This document shows positions 34,629 to 45,052 of a stretch of DNA of 64,000 nucleotides, in pieces (the first letter of the stretch is position 1; every line of letters starts with the position of its first letter). Origin of the DNA: Bacillus sp. AFS059628 (GTDB taxonomy: Bacteria > Bacillota > Bacilli > Bacillales > Bacillaceae_G); NCBI RefSeq assembly GCF_002571225.1, contig NZ_NVEC01000096.1:16316-80315 (forward strand), read 5' to 3'. The position numbers and the translations under genes are program-made. The notes under the pieces were generated by a model. The model saw only the letters and a list, made by a program, of their open reading frames with translations. It was not told the DNA's origin and made no database searches.

Positions 34629-34931
34629 TTGACAATAAACCAAATGGTTCAATTAGGTAGTGCATGTATGTTGTTTATTACTTCCGCACTTATTAATTGG
34701 TATCAGGGGAATAATTTAATAGATAATCCTGATGAATGGAAATATAGCGCTAAGTTTACGAATTACTTTAAAGGCACCGTTTCAAATTACGAAGATATTT
34801 ATCAAATCGATTTCTTTATATATGCAGCAAAATTTTATCCAACAGCATTTATTGTTATGCTCATTAGCTTACTTTATATGCTCGTATTAATTCTTCATAT
34901 TCTATTTACAAGAACTCGTAAGGTAAACTAA
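34629..34931 (+). CDS. DUF4306 (YjdJ-like) membrane protein
   Basis: A 100-residue protein with an N-terminal transmembrane helix (about residues 6-24) and a second at 72-93; the short extracytoplasmic part between has WYQGNNLIDNPDEWKYSAKF, a pattern of the DUF4306 family. It starts at TTG (34629), 9 bases after GGAGG. Function unknown. It is convergent with tyrS. Confidence 0.7.
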   Translation: MTINQMVQLGSACMLFITSALINWYQGNNLIDNPDEWKYSAKFTNYFKGTVSNYEDIYQIDFFIYAAKFYPTAFIVMLISLLYMLVLILHILFTRTRKVN

Positions 34932-34941
34932 ATTCATACAT

Positions 34942-34984
34942 AAAAACCCCGAATCATAAACTTTTCAGCCTATAATTCAGGGTA
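34942..34984. terminator. Terminator at the end of tyrS
   Basis: ACCCTGAAT pairs with ATTCGGGGT (wobble pairs) on the minus strand around a long loop, with TTTTT following. It also faces the DUF4306 gene. Confidence 0.7.
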
Positions 34985-35008
34985 CTATTTGTTTATATTC
35001 GTTTCTAA

Positions 35009-36268
<1,260 letters not shown>

Positions 36269-36319
36269 CTACATACTCTCCTTTAAGTTCATTACTGGCG
36301 TGAAGGTTGAAAACATAAA

Positions 36320-36573
36320 AAAATCGCCCCTTCAAATAAGGGACGATTTTGATTATCGCGTTACCACCCTAGTTGCAGGCCAAAAAAGCCTACCACCTTA
36401 TTTACATAACGGCTTAGCACCGTCTTTTCCCTTTTGAATACCATTCAATCGAAAAAAGATGCTCTAGGGGCGTAATTCGCGATCATCTATGTGCTGATTT
36501 TCACCGGCCATCAGCTCTCTAAAACAGGGAAATGATCACTACTTCTCCCTTTCCACGCTCAATTATTCATATA
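36320..36573 (-). promoter_or_regulatory. Tyrosine T-box riboswitch upstream of tyrS
   Basis: The minus strand has AGAGAGCTGATGGCCGGTGAAAA (the stem I AGAGA/GNTG-loop signature), a specifier loop GAATTACGCC with codon UAC for tyrosine, the antiterminator AGGGTGGTAACGCG (36359-36372) and a terminator stem AAAATCGTCCC/GGGGCGATTTT (36320-36350) followed by T's. Uncharged tRNA-Tyr would stabilise the antiterminator and let tyrS be transcribed. Confidence 0.94.
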
Positions 36574-36579
36574 CTTTTC

Positions 36580-36609
36580 TTTATACCATCATTTATATAG
36601 GCGTGTCAA
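36580..36609 (-). promoter_or_regulatory. tyrS promoter
   Basis: TTGACA (36604-36609) and TATAAA (36580-36585) with 18 bases between on the minus strand; transcription would start at the head of the T-box leader. Confidence 0.82.
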
Positions 36610-36641
36610 ATAGAGGTCGAGTTTCTCTTCTTCCCAATCCT

Positions 36642-36893
36642 TTACAACGTCGCAAAGAGTATCGTAATAAGAGAAATCACCGGAACCCCAACTAATAACG
36701 ATACGTGAAATACAACCGATAAATCATTCCCAATCGTAGCCTCCACAGGATCTTTCGCTGGAGAACCAAGAAATCCGATTAATCGATCGAAGCGACTTAC
36801 CGTTTTTGGAAAGTCCGGTACTTCTACATAGTCACTATCTAAATGCTGTCTTAATTTATATTCACTCTTAAAGGGATTTTCGCTCAATTTCAT
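36642..36893 (-). CDS. Small membrane protein downstream of the ECF sigma gene (possible anti-sigma)
   Basis: An 83-residue protein with a soluble N-terminal part (FKSEYKLRQHLDSDYVEVPD) and one C-terminal transmembrane helix (about residues 61-82). It overlaps the sigma factor gene by 26 bases, as anti-sigma genes often do, but it is short and lacks a recognisable anti-sigma motif. The ATG at 36893 is within 2 bases of GGAGGTGG; a TTG three codons on is 9 bases away and may be used instead. Confidence 0.6.
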   Translation of the reverse strand: MKLSENPFKSEYKLRQHLDSDYVEVPDFPKTVSRFDRLIGFLGSPAKDPVEATIGNDLSVVFHVSLLVGVPVISLITILFATL

Positions 36894-37413
36894 CCACCTC
36901 CAGCAATTGTTTCAATTTCTTTATCCCGTTATGAAGTCTCGACTTCACTGTTCCAATTGGAATGTTTAATATCTCTGCAATTTCTTTTTGCTGCATATCA
37001 TGATAATAAGAAAGAATAAGGACAGCTCGCTGCTCTTCCGGAACTTTCAAAATTGCCTCTCTTACTGTGAGCCGATCTTCGTGAGAAAATTCTTTTTCCT
37101 GAATTGGCACTAAAAATGGCAAAAGCGTACGCCACTTTTTTCTTCTATTTAATTTATTAATCATTAGACGATAACCAATTTGAAATAAATACGTTTTTAT
37201 TTTTCCTTTTTCAAGTTCATACATATGTTTCTTACGCTCTAACGTCAAAAACGTATCTTGCACAAGATCGATGCTTAATTGTTCATCTCGATTAAATCGA
37301 TATAAAAATGTGTATAGCGCTGGTTTGATTAAAACATATAGTTTTTCCCCAGCCTGCTTATCTCCACTTTGATACGCAAGCATGAGCTCCTCCTCAATCC
37401 CAATCTGCGCCAT
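36868..37413 (-). CDS. ECF-type RNA polymerase sigma factor
   Basis: A 181-residue sigma-70 family protein. Region 2 is LYTFLYRFNRDEQLSIDLVQDTFL (about residues 32-56), region 4 is VPEEQRAVLILSYYHDMQQK, then EIAEILNIPIGTVKSRLHNG (about 122-166). It directs a dedicated regulon whose promoters are not visible here. It overlaps the membrane gene upstream by 20 bases and the small membrane gene downstream by 26, so all three are one operon. Confidence 0.9.
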   Translation of the reverse strand: MAQIGIEEELMLAYQSGDKQAGEKLYVLIKPALYTFLYRFNRDEQLSIDLVQDTFLTLERKKHMYELEKGKIKTYLFQIGYRLMINKLNRRKKWRTLLPFLVPIQEKEFSHEDRLTVREAILKVPEEQRAVLILSYYHDMQQKEIAEILNIPIGTVKSRLHNGIKKLKQLLEVDEIERKSL

Positions 37414-37849
37414 GATTTTTGATCTCCTTTATTCCTTTTAACGTTAATGAAATACGGGAAATCAAATATGCAATTGCAATAAAAACCCACAACTGCGATT
37501 GATTTGTAAAAAATTGAACATATGGATTTTGAATTGTAAATCCCATTGGAACTAAAAAAATTAAAACCTGCACACATATGCATGCATACAATGCCAGACA
37601 AACAGAAATCGTATCAAATACATTCCAGCGAAAATAAACTTTTGTTTTTGTAAAATCGATTTTATTCCCTTTTTTTCGTACTATGTGTTTTCTATCAAAC
37701 GGAATAATAATTGAAAACACAACACTCATTATAACTCCAGCTGTAAGCATTGATACTCTATATCCAATTGGTATCGGTAAGAAAAGACCACAAGAAAATA
37801 CGACTATAATTCCAAGTAAAGCAAAAATAAGAAGTAATTTATTAGACAT
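37394..37849 (-). CDS. Integral membrane protein upstream of the ECF sigma gene
   Basis: A 151-residue protein with about four transmembrane helices (residues ~5-20, 28-48, 85-110, 120-140). The ATG at 37849 follows GAGGGAGG by 8 bases; a longer frame upstream has no such site. Overlap with the sigma gene suggests it works with it as a sensor or anti-sigma partner, though no family is recognised. Confidence 0.7.
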   Translation of the reverse strand: MSNKLLLIFALLGIIVVFSCGLFLPIPIGYRVSMLTAGVIMSVVFSIIIPFDRKHIVRKKGNKIDFTKTKVYFRWNVFDTISVCLALYACICVQVLIFLVPMGFTIQNPYVQFFTNQSQLWVFIAIAYLISRISLTLKGIKEIKNHGADWD

Positions 37850-37915
37850 AAAAAAGCCTCCCTCATCTATTCTTTCATAAGTGTATACAGACGAGGAAGG
37901 CACTTCGTTCAAATA

Positions 37916-38473
37916 TTATTTTATTTTTTTAATAATCTTCGCGGGATTTCCGCCAACTACTACATTATCAGGCACATCTTTCGTTACAACGGCGCCAGAT
38001 GCGATCACCGCATTGTCTCCAATCGTTACACCTGGATTAATAATAGCTCTTCCGCCAATCCATACGTTATCACCAATTGTAACTGGTTTTCCGTATTCTG
38101 ATCCGCTTATGCGCTCTACCGGATTAAGCGGGTGTGTTGCTGTATAAATGTGAACACCTGGAGCTAACATACAGTTCACTCCGATTGTTACTGGACATAC
38201 ATCTAAAATGGTACAGTCAAAGTTCGCGTAAAAATTTTCGCCAACGTGAATGTTATAGCCATAATCACATCTAAAAGAAGATTCAAGATGAATGTTATCT
38301 CCAGTCGTTCCAAATAATTCTTTTACGATTTCGCTACGCTCTTTTAATTGTACTTCTGACGTTTCATTTAATTTTCTCGTTAATATACGAGCTTGCTCCC
38401 TCTCTTGTACTAAAACTGGATCAGCTGGTATGTACATTTCGCCTAGTATCATCTTTTCTTTTTCTGTTTTCAT
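37916..38473 (-). CDS. maa: Maltose O-acetyltransferase (left-handed beta-helix)
   Basis: A 185-residue acetyl-CoA-dependent sugar acetyltransferase. N-terminal mac domain: [20 protein letters not shown]. Hexapeptide repeats follow ([60 protein letters not shown]). The catalytic His is in TATHPLNP. Close relatives acetylate maltose, glucose or galactosides. It is a single gene between the ECF operon and the acsA terminator. Confidence 0.9.
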   Translation of the reverse strand: MKTEKEKMILGEMYIPADPVLVQEREQARILTRKLNETSEVQLKERSEIVKELFGTTGDNIHLESSFRCDYGYNIHVGENFYANFDCTILDVCPVTIGVNCMLAPGVHIYTATHPLNPVERISGSEYGKPVTIGDNVWIGGRAIINPGVTIGDNAVIASGAVVTKDVPDNVVVGGNPAKIIKKIK

Positions 38474-38523
38474 TTTATTATCCCCTTTAACTTATATATA
38501 TAAGTTCATGATATCACAAAAAA

Positions 38524-38558
38524 GAAAGGTCTGAACATATTACTTGTTCAGACCTTTC
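38524..38558. terminator. Terminator of acsA
   Basis: GAAAGGTCTGAACA pairs perfectly with TGTTCAGACCTTTC; on the minus strand it is followed by TTTTTT. Confidence 0.93.
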
Positions 38559-38562
38559 TCTC

Positions 38563-40281
38563 TTAATCTTCCATCGTTGATAAGTCACCTGTTGGTAAGT
38601 TTAACTCCCACGCTTTTAATACGCGGCGCATAATTTTACCACTTCTCGTTTTCGGTAATTTATCTCTAAATTCAATTTGTCTTGGCGCTGCATGAGCTGC
38701 GAGGCCTTTCTTTACAAATTGACGAATTTCTTCTTTTAATTCTTCAGATGGTTCGTATCCTGCTCGAAGCGCGATAAATGCTTTAATGATTTCTCCGCGC
38801 ACTGGATCCGGGATACCAATTACACCAGCTTCCGCAACAGCAGCATGCTCGATTAATTTACTTTCTACTTCAAACGGACCAACGCGCTCGCCTGATGTCA
38901 TAATTACATCATCAATACGTCCTTGGAACCAGAAGTATCCATCTTCATCCATATAAGCAGAGTCACCTGATACGTACCAATCTCCTGGCATAAAGTAAGA
39001 TTCATACTTTTGCTTGTTATTCCAGATTCCACGCATCATCGCTGGCCAACCTTTACCAATTGCTAAGTTACCCATTGTGTAAGGAGGCACTTCATTTCCT
39101 TCATTATCAACAATCGCTGCTTTCACGCCTGGAATTGGTTTCCCCATTGAACCTGGACGGATTTCCATACAAGGGTAGTTACAAATAACTTGTCCACCTG
39201 TTTCTGTCATCCACCACGTATCATGAATGCGAAGTCCAAATGCGTTCATACCCCAGCGAATTACTTCTGGATTTAACGGTTCACCAACGCTTAATACGTG
39301 GCGCACTTGTGATAAATCATATTTTTTAATTGCGTCTTGTCCAGCCCCCATTAACATACGGAACGCCGTTGGTGCACTGTACCAAACTGTTACACCGTAA
39401 TCTTGCAGCGCTTCATACCACGCTTCTGGACTAAAACGACCACCTAAAATAACATTTGATGCACCGACTAACCACGGTGCGAAAATACCGTAAGCTGTTC
39501 CAGTTACCCAACCCGGGTCAGCTGTGCACCAATATACATCGTCTTCTTTTAAATCTAATACCCACTTCGCCGTTTGATAGTGTTGAACCATTGCGTTCTG
39601 CGCATGAAGAACACCTTTTGGCTTACCAGTAGAACCAGACGTATAATGTAGAATCAAACCGTCTTCACGGCCTAACCATTCAATATGTAATTCTTTTGAA
39701 GCTTGTTCAAATAAAGGATTGAACGCTACTGTTTTACCGCCTTCTTCTACATGATCTCCAACAAGGAAGACTGTCTTCAAAGCTGGTAAATCATTTAATG
39801 GTACGCGCTCTAACAATTCAGGCGTTGTAATTAACACCTTCGCTTCGCTATCTTCTAAACGGTCGCGAACTGCGCCTTCCATAAATGCTTCAAATAGCGG
39901 ACCAACGATTGCCCCTAATTTCACTGCACCTAAAAGTGCGAAATATAACTCTGGGGAACGCGGCATAAAAATAAAAACGCGATCGCCTTTTTCTACATCA
40001 CCATAATTTTTCAGGACGTTTCCTGCTTTATTAGAAAAATCCTTCATTTCCTTAAATGTATACTTCTCTTTTCGCGATCCATCTTGATAATAAAGGGCTA
40101 CTTTATTCTTTCGATCGGATTTCGCATGCTTATCAATTGCCTCATACGCCATATTTACTCGGCCTGTTTCATTCCAAGTAAAGTTTTTATTAACCTCTTC
40201 CCAGTTAAAATTCGCGTATGCCTCATCATAATTCGGCAAATTATTTTTTCCTTTAATGACAGGAAGCGTTTCTACTTTCAT
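38563..40281 (-). CDS. acsA: Acetyl-CoA synthetase
   Basis: A 572-residue AMP-forming enzyme that makes acetyl-CoA from acetate. P-loop LHYTSGSTGKPKGVLHAQN (near residue 212), WWMTETGG (near 358), GDSAYMDEDGYFWFQGRIDD and the C-terminal PKTRSGKIMRRVLKA. The lysine in that last motif is the one acetylated by AcuA and deacetylated by AcuC or SrtN in B. subtilis. It is divergent from acuABC, which control its activity. A cre-like sequence overlaps its first codons. Confidence 0.96.
   Translation of the reverse strand: MKVETLPVIKGKNNLPNYDEAYANFNWEEVNKNFTWNETGRVNMAYEAIDKHAKSDRKNKVALYYQDGSRKEKYTFKEMKDFSNKAGNVLKNYGDVEKGDRVFIFMPRSPELYFALLGAVKLGAIVGPLFEAFMEGAVRDRLEDSEAKVLITTPELLERVPLNDLPALKTVFLVGDHVEEGGKTVAFNPLFEQASKELHIEWLGREDGLILHYTSGSTGKPKGVLHAQNAMVQHYQTAKWVLDLKEDDVYWCTADPGWVTGTAYGIFAPWLVGASNVILGGRFSPEAWYEALQDYGVTVWYSAPTAFRMLMGAGQDAIKKYDLSQVRHVLSVGEPLNPEVIRWGMNAFGLRIHDTWWMTETGGQVICNYPCMEIRPGSMGKPIPGVKAAIVDNEGNEVPPYTMGNLAIGKGWPAMMRGIWNNKQKYESYFMPGDWYVSGDSAYMDEDGYFWFQGRIDDVIMTSGERVGPFEVESKLIEHAAVAEAGVIGIPDPVRGEIIKAFIALRAGYEPSEELKEEIRQFVKKGLAAHAAPRQIEFRDKLPKTRSGKIMRRVLKAWELNLPTGDLSTMED
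40261..40274. promoter_or_regulatory. cre-like site in the first codons of acsA
   Basis: AGGAAGCGTTTCTA keeps the AA-N-CG-N-TT core of CcpA sites but departs at the ends. acsA and acu genes are CcpA-repressed in B. subtilis and ccpA itself is 10 kb away here, so a site in this divergent region is expected; this is the best match I saw. Confidence 0.35.
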
Positions 40282-40457
40282 ACTTTACATCCCCCTCCTA
40301 TGTATTCTATTATCTATTATAATAACATTATTTAAAATTTTCAGTATATTTGTTGATTTTTAGACAAATTTTTAATGACAAATTTCGATTCACATCGCAT
40401 ATATTATAAAGTACGATATTAATAGATTCACAAACCCTCAAGGTGGTGAGCAATACA

Positions 40458-41090
40458 TTGATTCATAAAAAAATATATAATGCTAGAAACTTAAAAACAG
40501 CGAAAGGCACTTTAATTATTGAAGGGCCTGTCTCTACACATAACTTAGAAATGTATGAATTTCATCCAGACTTAATTGCGTTTCGTCCTGCCGAGCAGCA
40601 ATATAAAGCAATTGTCGAAATTTCTAAATTGCCAGAAGCTCGTCTCATTATTGCTAGACATGACCAAACAATTGTTGGATATGTTACATACTTGTATCCT
40701 GATCCACTTGAACGATGGTCAGAAGGAAAGATGGAAAACTTAATTGAACTCGGGGCGATTGAAGTTGTCCCTGCCTTCCGCGGTTGCGCTGTCGGAAAGA
40801 ACTTATTAGAAGTTTCAATGATGGACGATTATATGGAAGATTACATTATATTGACGACTGAATATTATTGGCACTGGGATTTAAAACAAACAGGCTTAAA
40901 TGTTTGGGAGTACCGAAAAGTAATGGAAAAAATGATGAATGCTGGCGGGTTACAATGGATGGCTACAGATGATCCTGAAATTTGTTCACATCCTGCTAAT
41001 TGTTTAATGGTCCGCATCGGTAAACGCGTTGATACGGATTCTATTCAAGCATTTGATCGTCTACGTTTTCACAATCGTTTTATGTATTAA
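40458..41090 (+). CDS. acuA: Protein acetyltransferase AcuA
   Basis: A 210-residue GNAT enzyme that acetylates and inactivates AcsA. Motif A is AIEVVPAFRGCAVGKNLLEVS (near residue 105). TTG at 40458 is chosen because it follows AAGGTGGTGA with normal spacing and gives the same length and N-terminal alignment as B. subtilis AcuA; the GTG codons at 40443 and 40446 lie inside that site. It is first in the acuABC operon and divergent from acsA. Confidence 0.94.
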   Translation: MIHKKIYNARNLKTAKGTLIIEGPVSTHNLEMYEFHPDLIAFRPAEQQYKAIVEISKLPEARLIIARHDQTIVGYVTYLYPDPLERWSEGKMENLIELGAIEVVPAFRGCAVGKNLLEVSMMDDYMEDYIILTTEYYWHWDLKQTGLNVWEYRKVMEKMMNAGGLQWMATDDPEICSHPANCLMVRIGKRVDTDSIQAFDRLRFHNRFMY

Positions 41091-41107
41091 TAAAGGGGGC
41101 AACTGGA

Positions 41108-41752
41108 ATGATTGTAGAAGAAATTATGAATCAAGATGTGGTGACACTACATCCAAACGATACAATCGAAACAGCAATCCGAACGATACGCACGAAAGGC
41201 ATTCGGCACATTCCAATTGTCGATCAAAATAATCACGTCGTAGGCATTATTTCTGATCGGGATGTAAGAGATGCAAGTCCGTCTATTTTAGATGAACAAG
41301 TTTCACTCGATATGCTGAAGCAACCGCTTGAACTCATTATGAAACATCCTGTTATGACTTGCCATCCTCTCGATTTCGTTGAGGAAATTGCTACTTTATT
41401 TTTTGAAAATAAAATTGGCTGTCTTCCTGTTACAAAGGCTGGAAAGTTAGTTGGAATTATTTCTGAATCTACCGTGCTGCACACGTTAGTGAAATTAACA
41501 GGAGCACATCAACCGAGTTCACAAATTGAAATTCAAGTGAAAAACGAACCTGGTATTCTCGGAAAAGTCGTTGCTATTTTTAGTGAGTTACAAATCAATA
41601 TCGTGAGCGTTCTCGTCTACCCAGCAAAAGATGAGAATGATAAAGTACTCGTTTTCCGCATCCAAACGATGAATCCGCTAAAAGTGATTGATGCACTTGA
41701 GGCAGAAGGCTACCGTGTATTATGGCCGAACATTATGGGGATGCAAGCATGA
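41108..41752 (+). CDS. acuB: AcuB, CBS-pair and ACT-domain protein
   Basis: A 214-residue protein with two CBS domains (MNQDVVTLHPNDTIETAIRT ... HIPIVDQNNHVVGIISDRD; KHPVMTCHPLDFVEEIATLF ... LPVTKAGKLVGIISEST) and a C-terminal ACT domain (EIQVKNEPGILGKVVAIFSE). CBS pairs usually bind adenosyl ligands. It is needed for acetoin/acetate use in B. subtilis by an unsettled mechanism. Its TGA overlaps the acuC ATG. Confidence 0.94.
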   Translation: MIVEEIMNQDVVTLHPNDTIETAIRTIRTKGIRHIPIVDQNNHVVGIISDRDVRDASPSILDEQVSLDMLKQPLELIMKHPVMTCHPLDFVEEIATLFFENKIGCLPVTKAGKLVGIISESTVLHTLVKLTGAHQPSSQIEIQVKNEPGILGKVVAIFSELQINIVSVLVYPAKDENDKVLVFRIQTMNPLKVIDALEAEGYRVLWPNIMGMQA

Positions 41753-42915
41753 GTAGCGCGTTTATTTATTCGGATGACTTTCAGGGCTATTCATTTAGCC
41801 CTGATCATCCTTTTAACCAACTGCGCGTCACACTTACGTATGATTTATTACAAAAGGGTGGTTTTATCTCTCCTTCCCAAGTCATCTCACCACGGATGGC
41901 TACAGATGAAGAGATCGCCTACGTCCATACAGAGGAGTACATAAATGCGGTAAAACGTGCTGGAGAAGGTAAATTAGAAAAATCAATTGCGATGACATAT
42001 GGACTCGGAACAGAAGATACACCGATGTTTCCAAATATGCATGAAGCAAGTGCATTACTCGTTGGCGGTACATTAACTGCCGTCGATGCTGTTCTTTCCG
42101 GGAAAGTAAAACACGCGCTTAACTTAGGAGGCGGCTTACATCACGGCTTCCGCGGCAAGGCATCTGGTTTTTGCATTTATAATGATAGTTCCATCGCTAT
42201 GAAATATATTCAGAAGAAATACGGTTTACGCGTTTTATATATTGATACAGATGCTCATCACGGTGATGGTGTACAGTGGTCTTTTTACGACGATCCTAAC
42301 GTATGCACTATTTCACTACATGAAACTGGGCGCTATTTATTCCCTGGAACTGGTGCTGTAAATGAACGCGGACAAGGTAATGGCTATAGTTATTCTTTTA
42401 ACGTTCCACTCGATGCCTTTACAGAAGACGAATCTTTCTTAGATTCCTATCGAACTGTCGTAAAAGAAGTTGCCGCATACTTTAAACCAGATATTATTTT
42501 AACGCAAAACGGTGCTGACGCACATTATTACGACCCACTTACACACCTTTGTGCAACAATGAATATTTACCGTGAAATACCGAAGCTCGCTCGCGAAATC
42601 GCTAACGAATATTGCGAAGGTCGCTGGATTGCTGTCGGCGGCGGTGGCTATGACCACTGGCGCGTCGTCCCAAGAGCTTGGGCACTCATTTGGCTCGAAA
42701 TGAACAACATCCAAAACATCTCAGGTTATCTCCCTCCAGAATGGATTGACGCTTGGAAAGGACAAGCTGAAACAGAACTTCCCCTCACATGGGAAGATCC
42801 AGACAACATGTATAAACCTATCCCCCGCAAACCAGAAATTGAAGAAAAGAATGCATTAACTGTAGCGAAATCTCTCGAAATTATTCGGAATAATATGAAA
42901 AAATCTTTGTACTAA
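41749..42915 (+). CDS. acuC: AcuC, histone-deacetylase-family AcsA deacetylase
   Basis: A 388-residue zinc hydrolase that removes acetyl groups from AcsA. Active-site stretches: GGGLHHGFRGKASGFCIYND (the double His, near residue 130), DTDAHHGDGVQW (zinc Asp and His, near 170) and NGADAHYYDPL (zinc Asp, near 255). The ATG at 41749 overlaps the acuB stop as ATGA, so an earlier in-frame start is rejected. Length is that of Bacillus AcuC. Confidence 0.95.
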   Translation: MSSAFIYSDDFQGYSFSPDHPFNQLRVTLTYDLLQKGGFISPSQVISPRMATDEEIAYVHTEEYINAVKRAGEGKLEKSIAMTYGLGTEDTPMFPNMHEASALLVGGTLTAVDAVLSGKVKHALNLGGGLHHGFRGKASGFCIYNDSSIAMKYIQKKYGLRVLYIDTDAHHGDGVQWSFYDDPNVCTISLHETGRYLFPGTGAVNERGQGNGYSYSFNVPLDAFTEDESFLDSYRTVVKEVAAYFKPDIILTQNGADAHYYDPLTHLCATMNIYREIPKLAREIANEYCEGRWIAVGGGGYDHWRVVPRAWALIWLEMNNIQNISGYLPPEWIDAWKGQAETELPLTWEDPDNMYKPIPRKPEIEEKNALTVAKSLEIIRNNMKKSLY

Positions 42916-42918
42916 ACG

Positions 42919-42951
42919 AAAAGGAGGCTCGTTTTTGAATAGCCTCCTTTT
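42919..42951 (+). terminator. Terminator of acuABC
   Basis: AAAAGGAGGCT pairs with AGCCTCCTTTT, beginning four bases after the acuC stop. Confidence 0.88.
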
Positions 42952-42954
42952 ACT

Positions 42955-43018
42955 TATTGTCGGTTTCTATCGGTAAGTCGATATATTTTGATAATGGCTG
43001 ATATATTTTATTTCATAA
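42955..43018 (+). repeat. Dispersed ~55-bp repeat, copy B
   Basis: Contains TTGTCGGTTTCTATCGGTAAGTCGATATAT and GGCTGATATAT, in parts matching copies at 4276-4335 and 50838-50899. It starts right after the acuC terminator. Confidence 0.65.
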
Positions 43019-43057
43019 TTAAGTGGTTCAACTTTTATGAGAAAAGGTCGTGATATT

Positions 43058-43897
43058 ATGTGGACACAACAAATAATCAACACGAAACGTGGCACATTTG
43101 AACTTTTTACAAAGGGAAATGGCGAACCACTTTGTATTACACATCACTATTCACAATTTAATGAAACTGGTGATTACTTTGCGGATGTTTTCACTTCTAC
43201 GCATCTTGTATTCCTCATTAATTTACGAGACGCTGGTAACTCTGTAAAAGCCAATTCAGAAAAAGAATTACGTATGATTGAAACGATTCACGATTTAGAA
43301 GCTATACGAGAAGCTTTACAACTTCCAACATGGCATTTCGCTGGCCACTCAACAGGCGGTATGCTTGGACTTCTATACGCAATTACGTATCCAAATTCTT
43401 TACAATCATTAGTCATCGTTGGAGCCGCAGCAAGTAACTATACCGAAACACCATTTTGCATTTATCACCCAGCACATCCACAGTTTCACTATATGCAACA
43501 ACTCATCGAAAACTTAAAAAGCCCTCACCTTACAAGGAAAGGACGGAAAGAACTATCTACTGAGAGAACAAAATTATCACTGCATAAACCCGAAAACTAC
43601 AACTCTTATTTTTGTAAACCAATCGAAAAAACTATGTCCGCTAGCCGGATGAACGTTTTCGCCAATGAATATCCATCATTTGATTTAAGAGATCATTTAC
43701 CTTCCATCCAAACAAAGACCCTTATTATATGCGGAAGACATGATGTACAGTGCCCGATTCAATATTCTATCGAGATACATAAGGGTATATGTAATTCTAT
43801 CTTTGTGACATTTGAGGAGAGTAACCATTATCCTTTTTTAGAAGAAGCGACTCTGTTTACTTCTACTACTCAAACATTTTATAAATCATTACACTAG
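43058..43897 (+). CDS. Alpha/beta hydrolase
   Basis: A 279-residue hydrolase. The nucleophile elbow is AGHSTGGMLG (near residue 95), the acid is in ICGRHDVQCP (near 235) and the histidine in SNHYPFLEE (near 263). Substrate unknown; proline iminopeptidase-like enzymes have this layout. ATG at 43058 is 10 bases after AAAAGG; an ATG seven codons earlier has no ribosome-binding site. Confidence 0.85.
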   Translation: MWTQQIINTKRGTFELFTKGNGEPLCITHHYSQFNETGDYFADVFTSTHLVFLINLRDAGNSVKANSEKELRMIETIHDLEAIREALQLPTWHFAGHSTGGMLGLLYAITYPNSLQSLVIVGAAASNYTETPFCIYHPAHPQFHYMQQLIENLKSPHLTRKGRKELSTERTKLSLHKPENYNSYFCKPIEKTMSASRMNVFANEYPSFDLRDHLPSIQTKTLIICGRHDVQCPIQYSIEIHKGICNSIFVTFEESNHYPFLEEATLFTSTTQTFYKSLH

Positions 43898-43915
43898 TAC
43901 CGTTATTATTAAGAA

Positions 43916-43946
43916 AAGCTCACAGTCTCTATAAGACTATGAGCTT
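43916..43946. terminator. Terminator between the hydrolase and small membrane genes
   Basis: AAGCTCACAGTCT pairs with AGACTATGAGCTT (one mismatch) between convergent genes. Confidence 0.8.
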
Positions 43947-43951
43947 ACTTT

Positions 43952-44239
43952 TCAGAAGAAATATTTCGTACTATATAAAAATAAAAGATAAAAGGAAAAG
44001 AGTACTAAACCTACATCAAGCAATACTGACTTTGTATCTCCTTCTTTTAAGCCTATCGTAATATTAAAAATGCTTCTAACTATCCAACCTAATACTAAAA
44101 ATAACCAGCCGAAATGATCATTTGTATAATCTTCATCATAAAACATTTGTATTGCACCAATAATTAATAAGATAAGTATAATATTAGTCCCAATTTTTAA
44201 AGCCTTGTGTGATTTGTTATCTTTTAATGTATCTCCCAA
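43952..44239 (-). CDS. Small membrane protein (95 aa)
   Basis: It has three hydrophobic segments (NIILILLIIGAIQMFY, WLFLVLGWIVRSIF, SVLLDVGLVLFSFYLLFLY) that can span the membrane, with a polar N-terminus. No family is recognised. It is monocistronic, with a terminator of its own. Confidence 0.6.
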   Translation of the reverse strand: MGDTLKDNKSHKALKIGTNIILILLIIGAIQMFYDEDYTNDHFGWLFLVLGWIVRSIFNITIGLKEGDTKSVLLDVGLVLFSFYLLFLYSTKYFF

Positions 44240-44336
44240 AATGTAGCACGCCCTCTCATACTCTACTATGTTTTATCTCTCTTTATATCTTAACATAAAA
44301 TTCCCTATTATTTCCTTTTAGCGAATAACATAAAAA

Positions 44337-44358
44337 ACCTGCCAATTACTCGGCAGGT
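44337..44358 (-). terminator. Terminator of the two-component operon
   Basis: ACCTGCC pairs with GGCAGGT and is followed on the minus strand by TTTTTT. Confidence 0.88.
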
Positions 44359-44361
44359 ATA

Positions 44362-45051
44362 TTACACGTTAAAACGATAACCAGCCCCCCACACCGTTTC
44401 AATATATTGCGGCTGAGCAGGATCTCTTTCAATTTTTTCACGTAGTTTTCTAATGTGAACAACGACGGTGGCTAAATCGCCAGCTGATTCTAGTCCCCAA
44501 ATACGTTCAAATAACTGTTCTTTATTTAATACTTGGTTTGGGTGCGTAACAAAGAATGTTAATAAATCAAATTCCTTCGTTGTAAACGCGATTTCTTCAT
44601 TGTTTATAAAAACTTTTCTCGCTCGCTGATCAATAGAAATCCCGTGAATGTATAGCGTATCGCATTGCTTACTCACATTTCCTGATAATCTTTCATAACG
44701 AGAAATATGCGCTTTTACCCTTGCGACTAATTCACTCGGGCTAAACGGTTTCGTTATATAATCATCCGCCCCTAAACCGAGTCCGCGAATTTTATCTATA
44801 TCTTCCTTCTTTGCTGAAACAAGTAAAATCGGAATGTCTTTTATGCCACGTATTTGTTTACAAATTTCAAAACCGTTCACCTTCGGAAGCATAATGTCTA
44901 AAATAATTAAATCATAATCTTCCTGCAAAGCCATTTGTAAACCGGTTTCTCCTGAATGTTCTACATCCACTTGAAAATCACTAATTTCTAAATAATCTCG
45001 CTGTAATTCTGCAATACTTATTTCATCTTCTACTAGTAAAATTCTCTTCAT
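44362..45051 (-). CDS. OmpR-family response regulator
   Basis: A 229-residue regulator: receiver domain with EDE (near 8-10), phospho-Asp in LIILDIMLPKVNGFE (near 52) and K in YITKPFSPSEL (near 101); C-terminal winged helix with FTTKEFDLLTFFVTHPNQVL and VVHIRKLREKIE. ATG at 45051 comes one base after the kinase stop codon, with GGTGAATAGA before it. It is co-transcribed with the kinase. Target genes are unknown. Confidence 0.92.
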   Translation of the reverse strand: MKRILLVEDEISIAELQRDYLEISDFQVDVEHSGETGLQMALQEDYDLIILDIMLPKVNGFEICKQIRGIKDIPILLVSAKKEDIDKIRGLGLGADDYITKPFSPSELVARVKAHISRYERLSGNVSKQCDTLYIHGISIDQRARKVFINNEEIAFTTKEFDLLTFFVTHPNQVLNKEQLFERIWGLESAGDLATVVVHIRKLREKIERDPAQPQYIETVWGAGYRFNV

Positions 45052-45052
45052 T

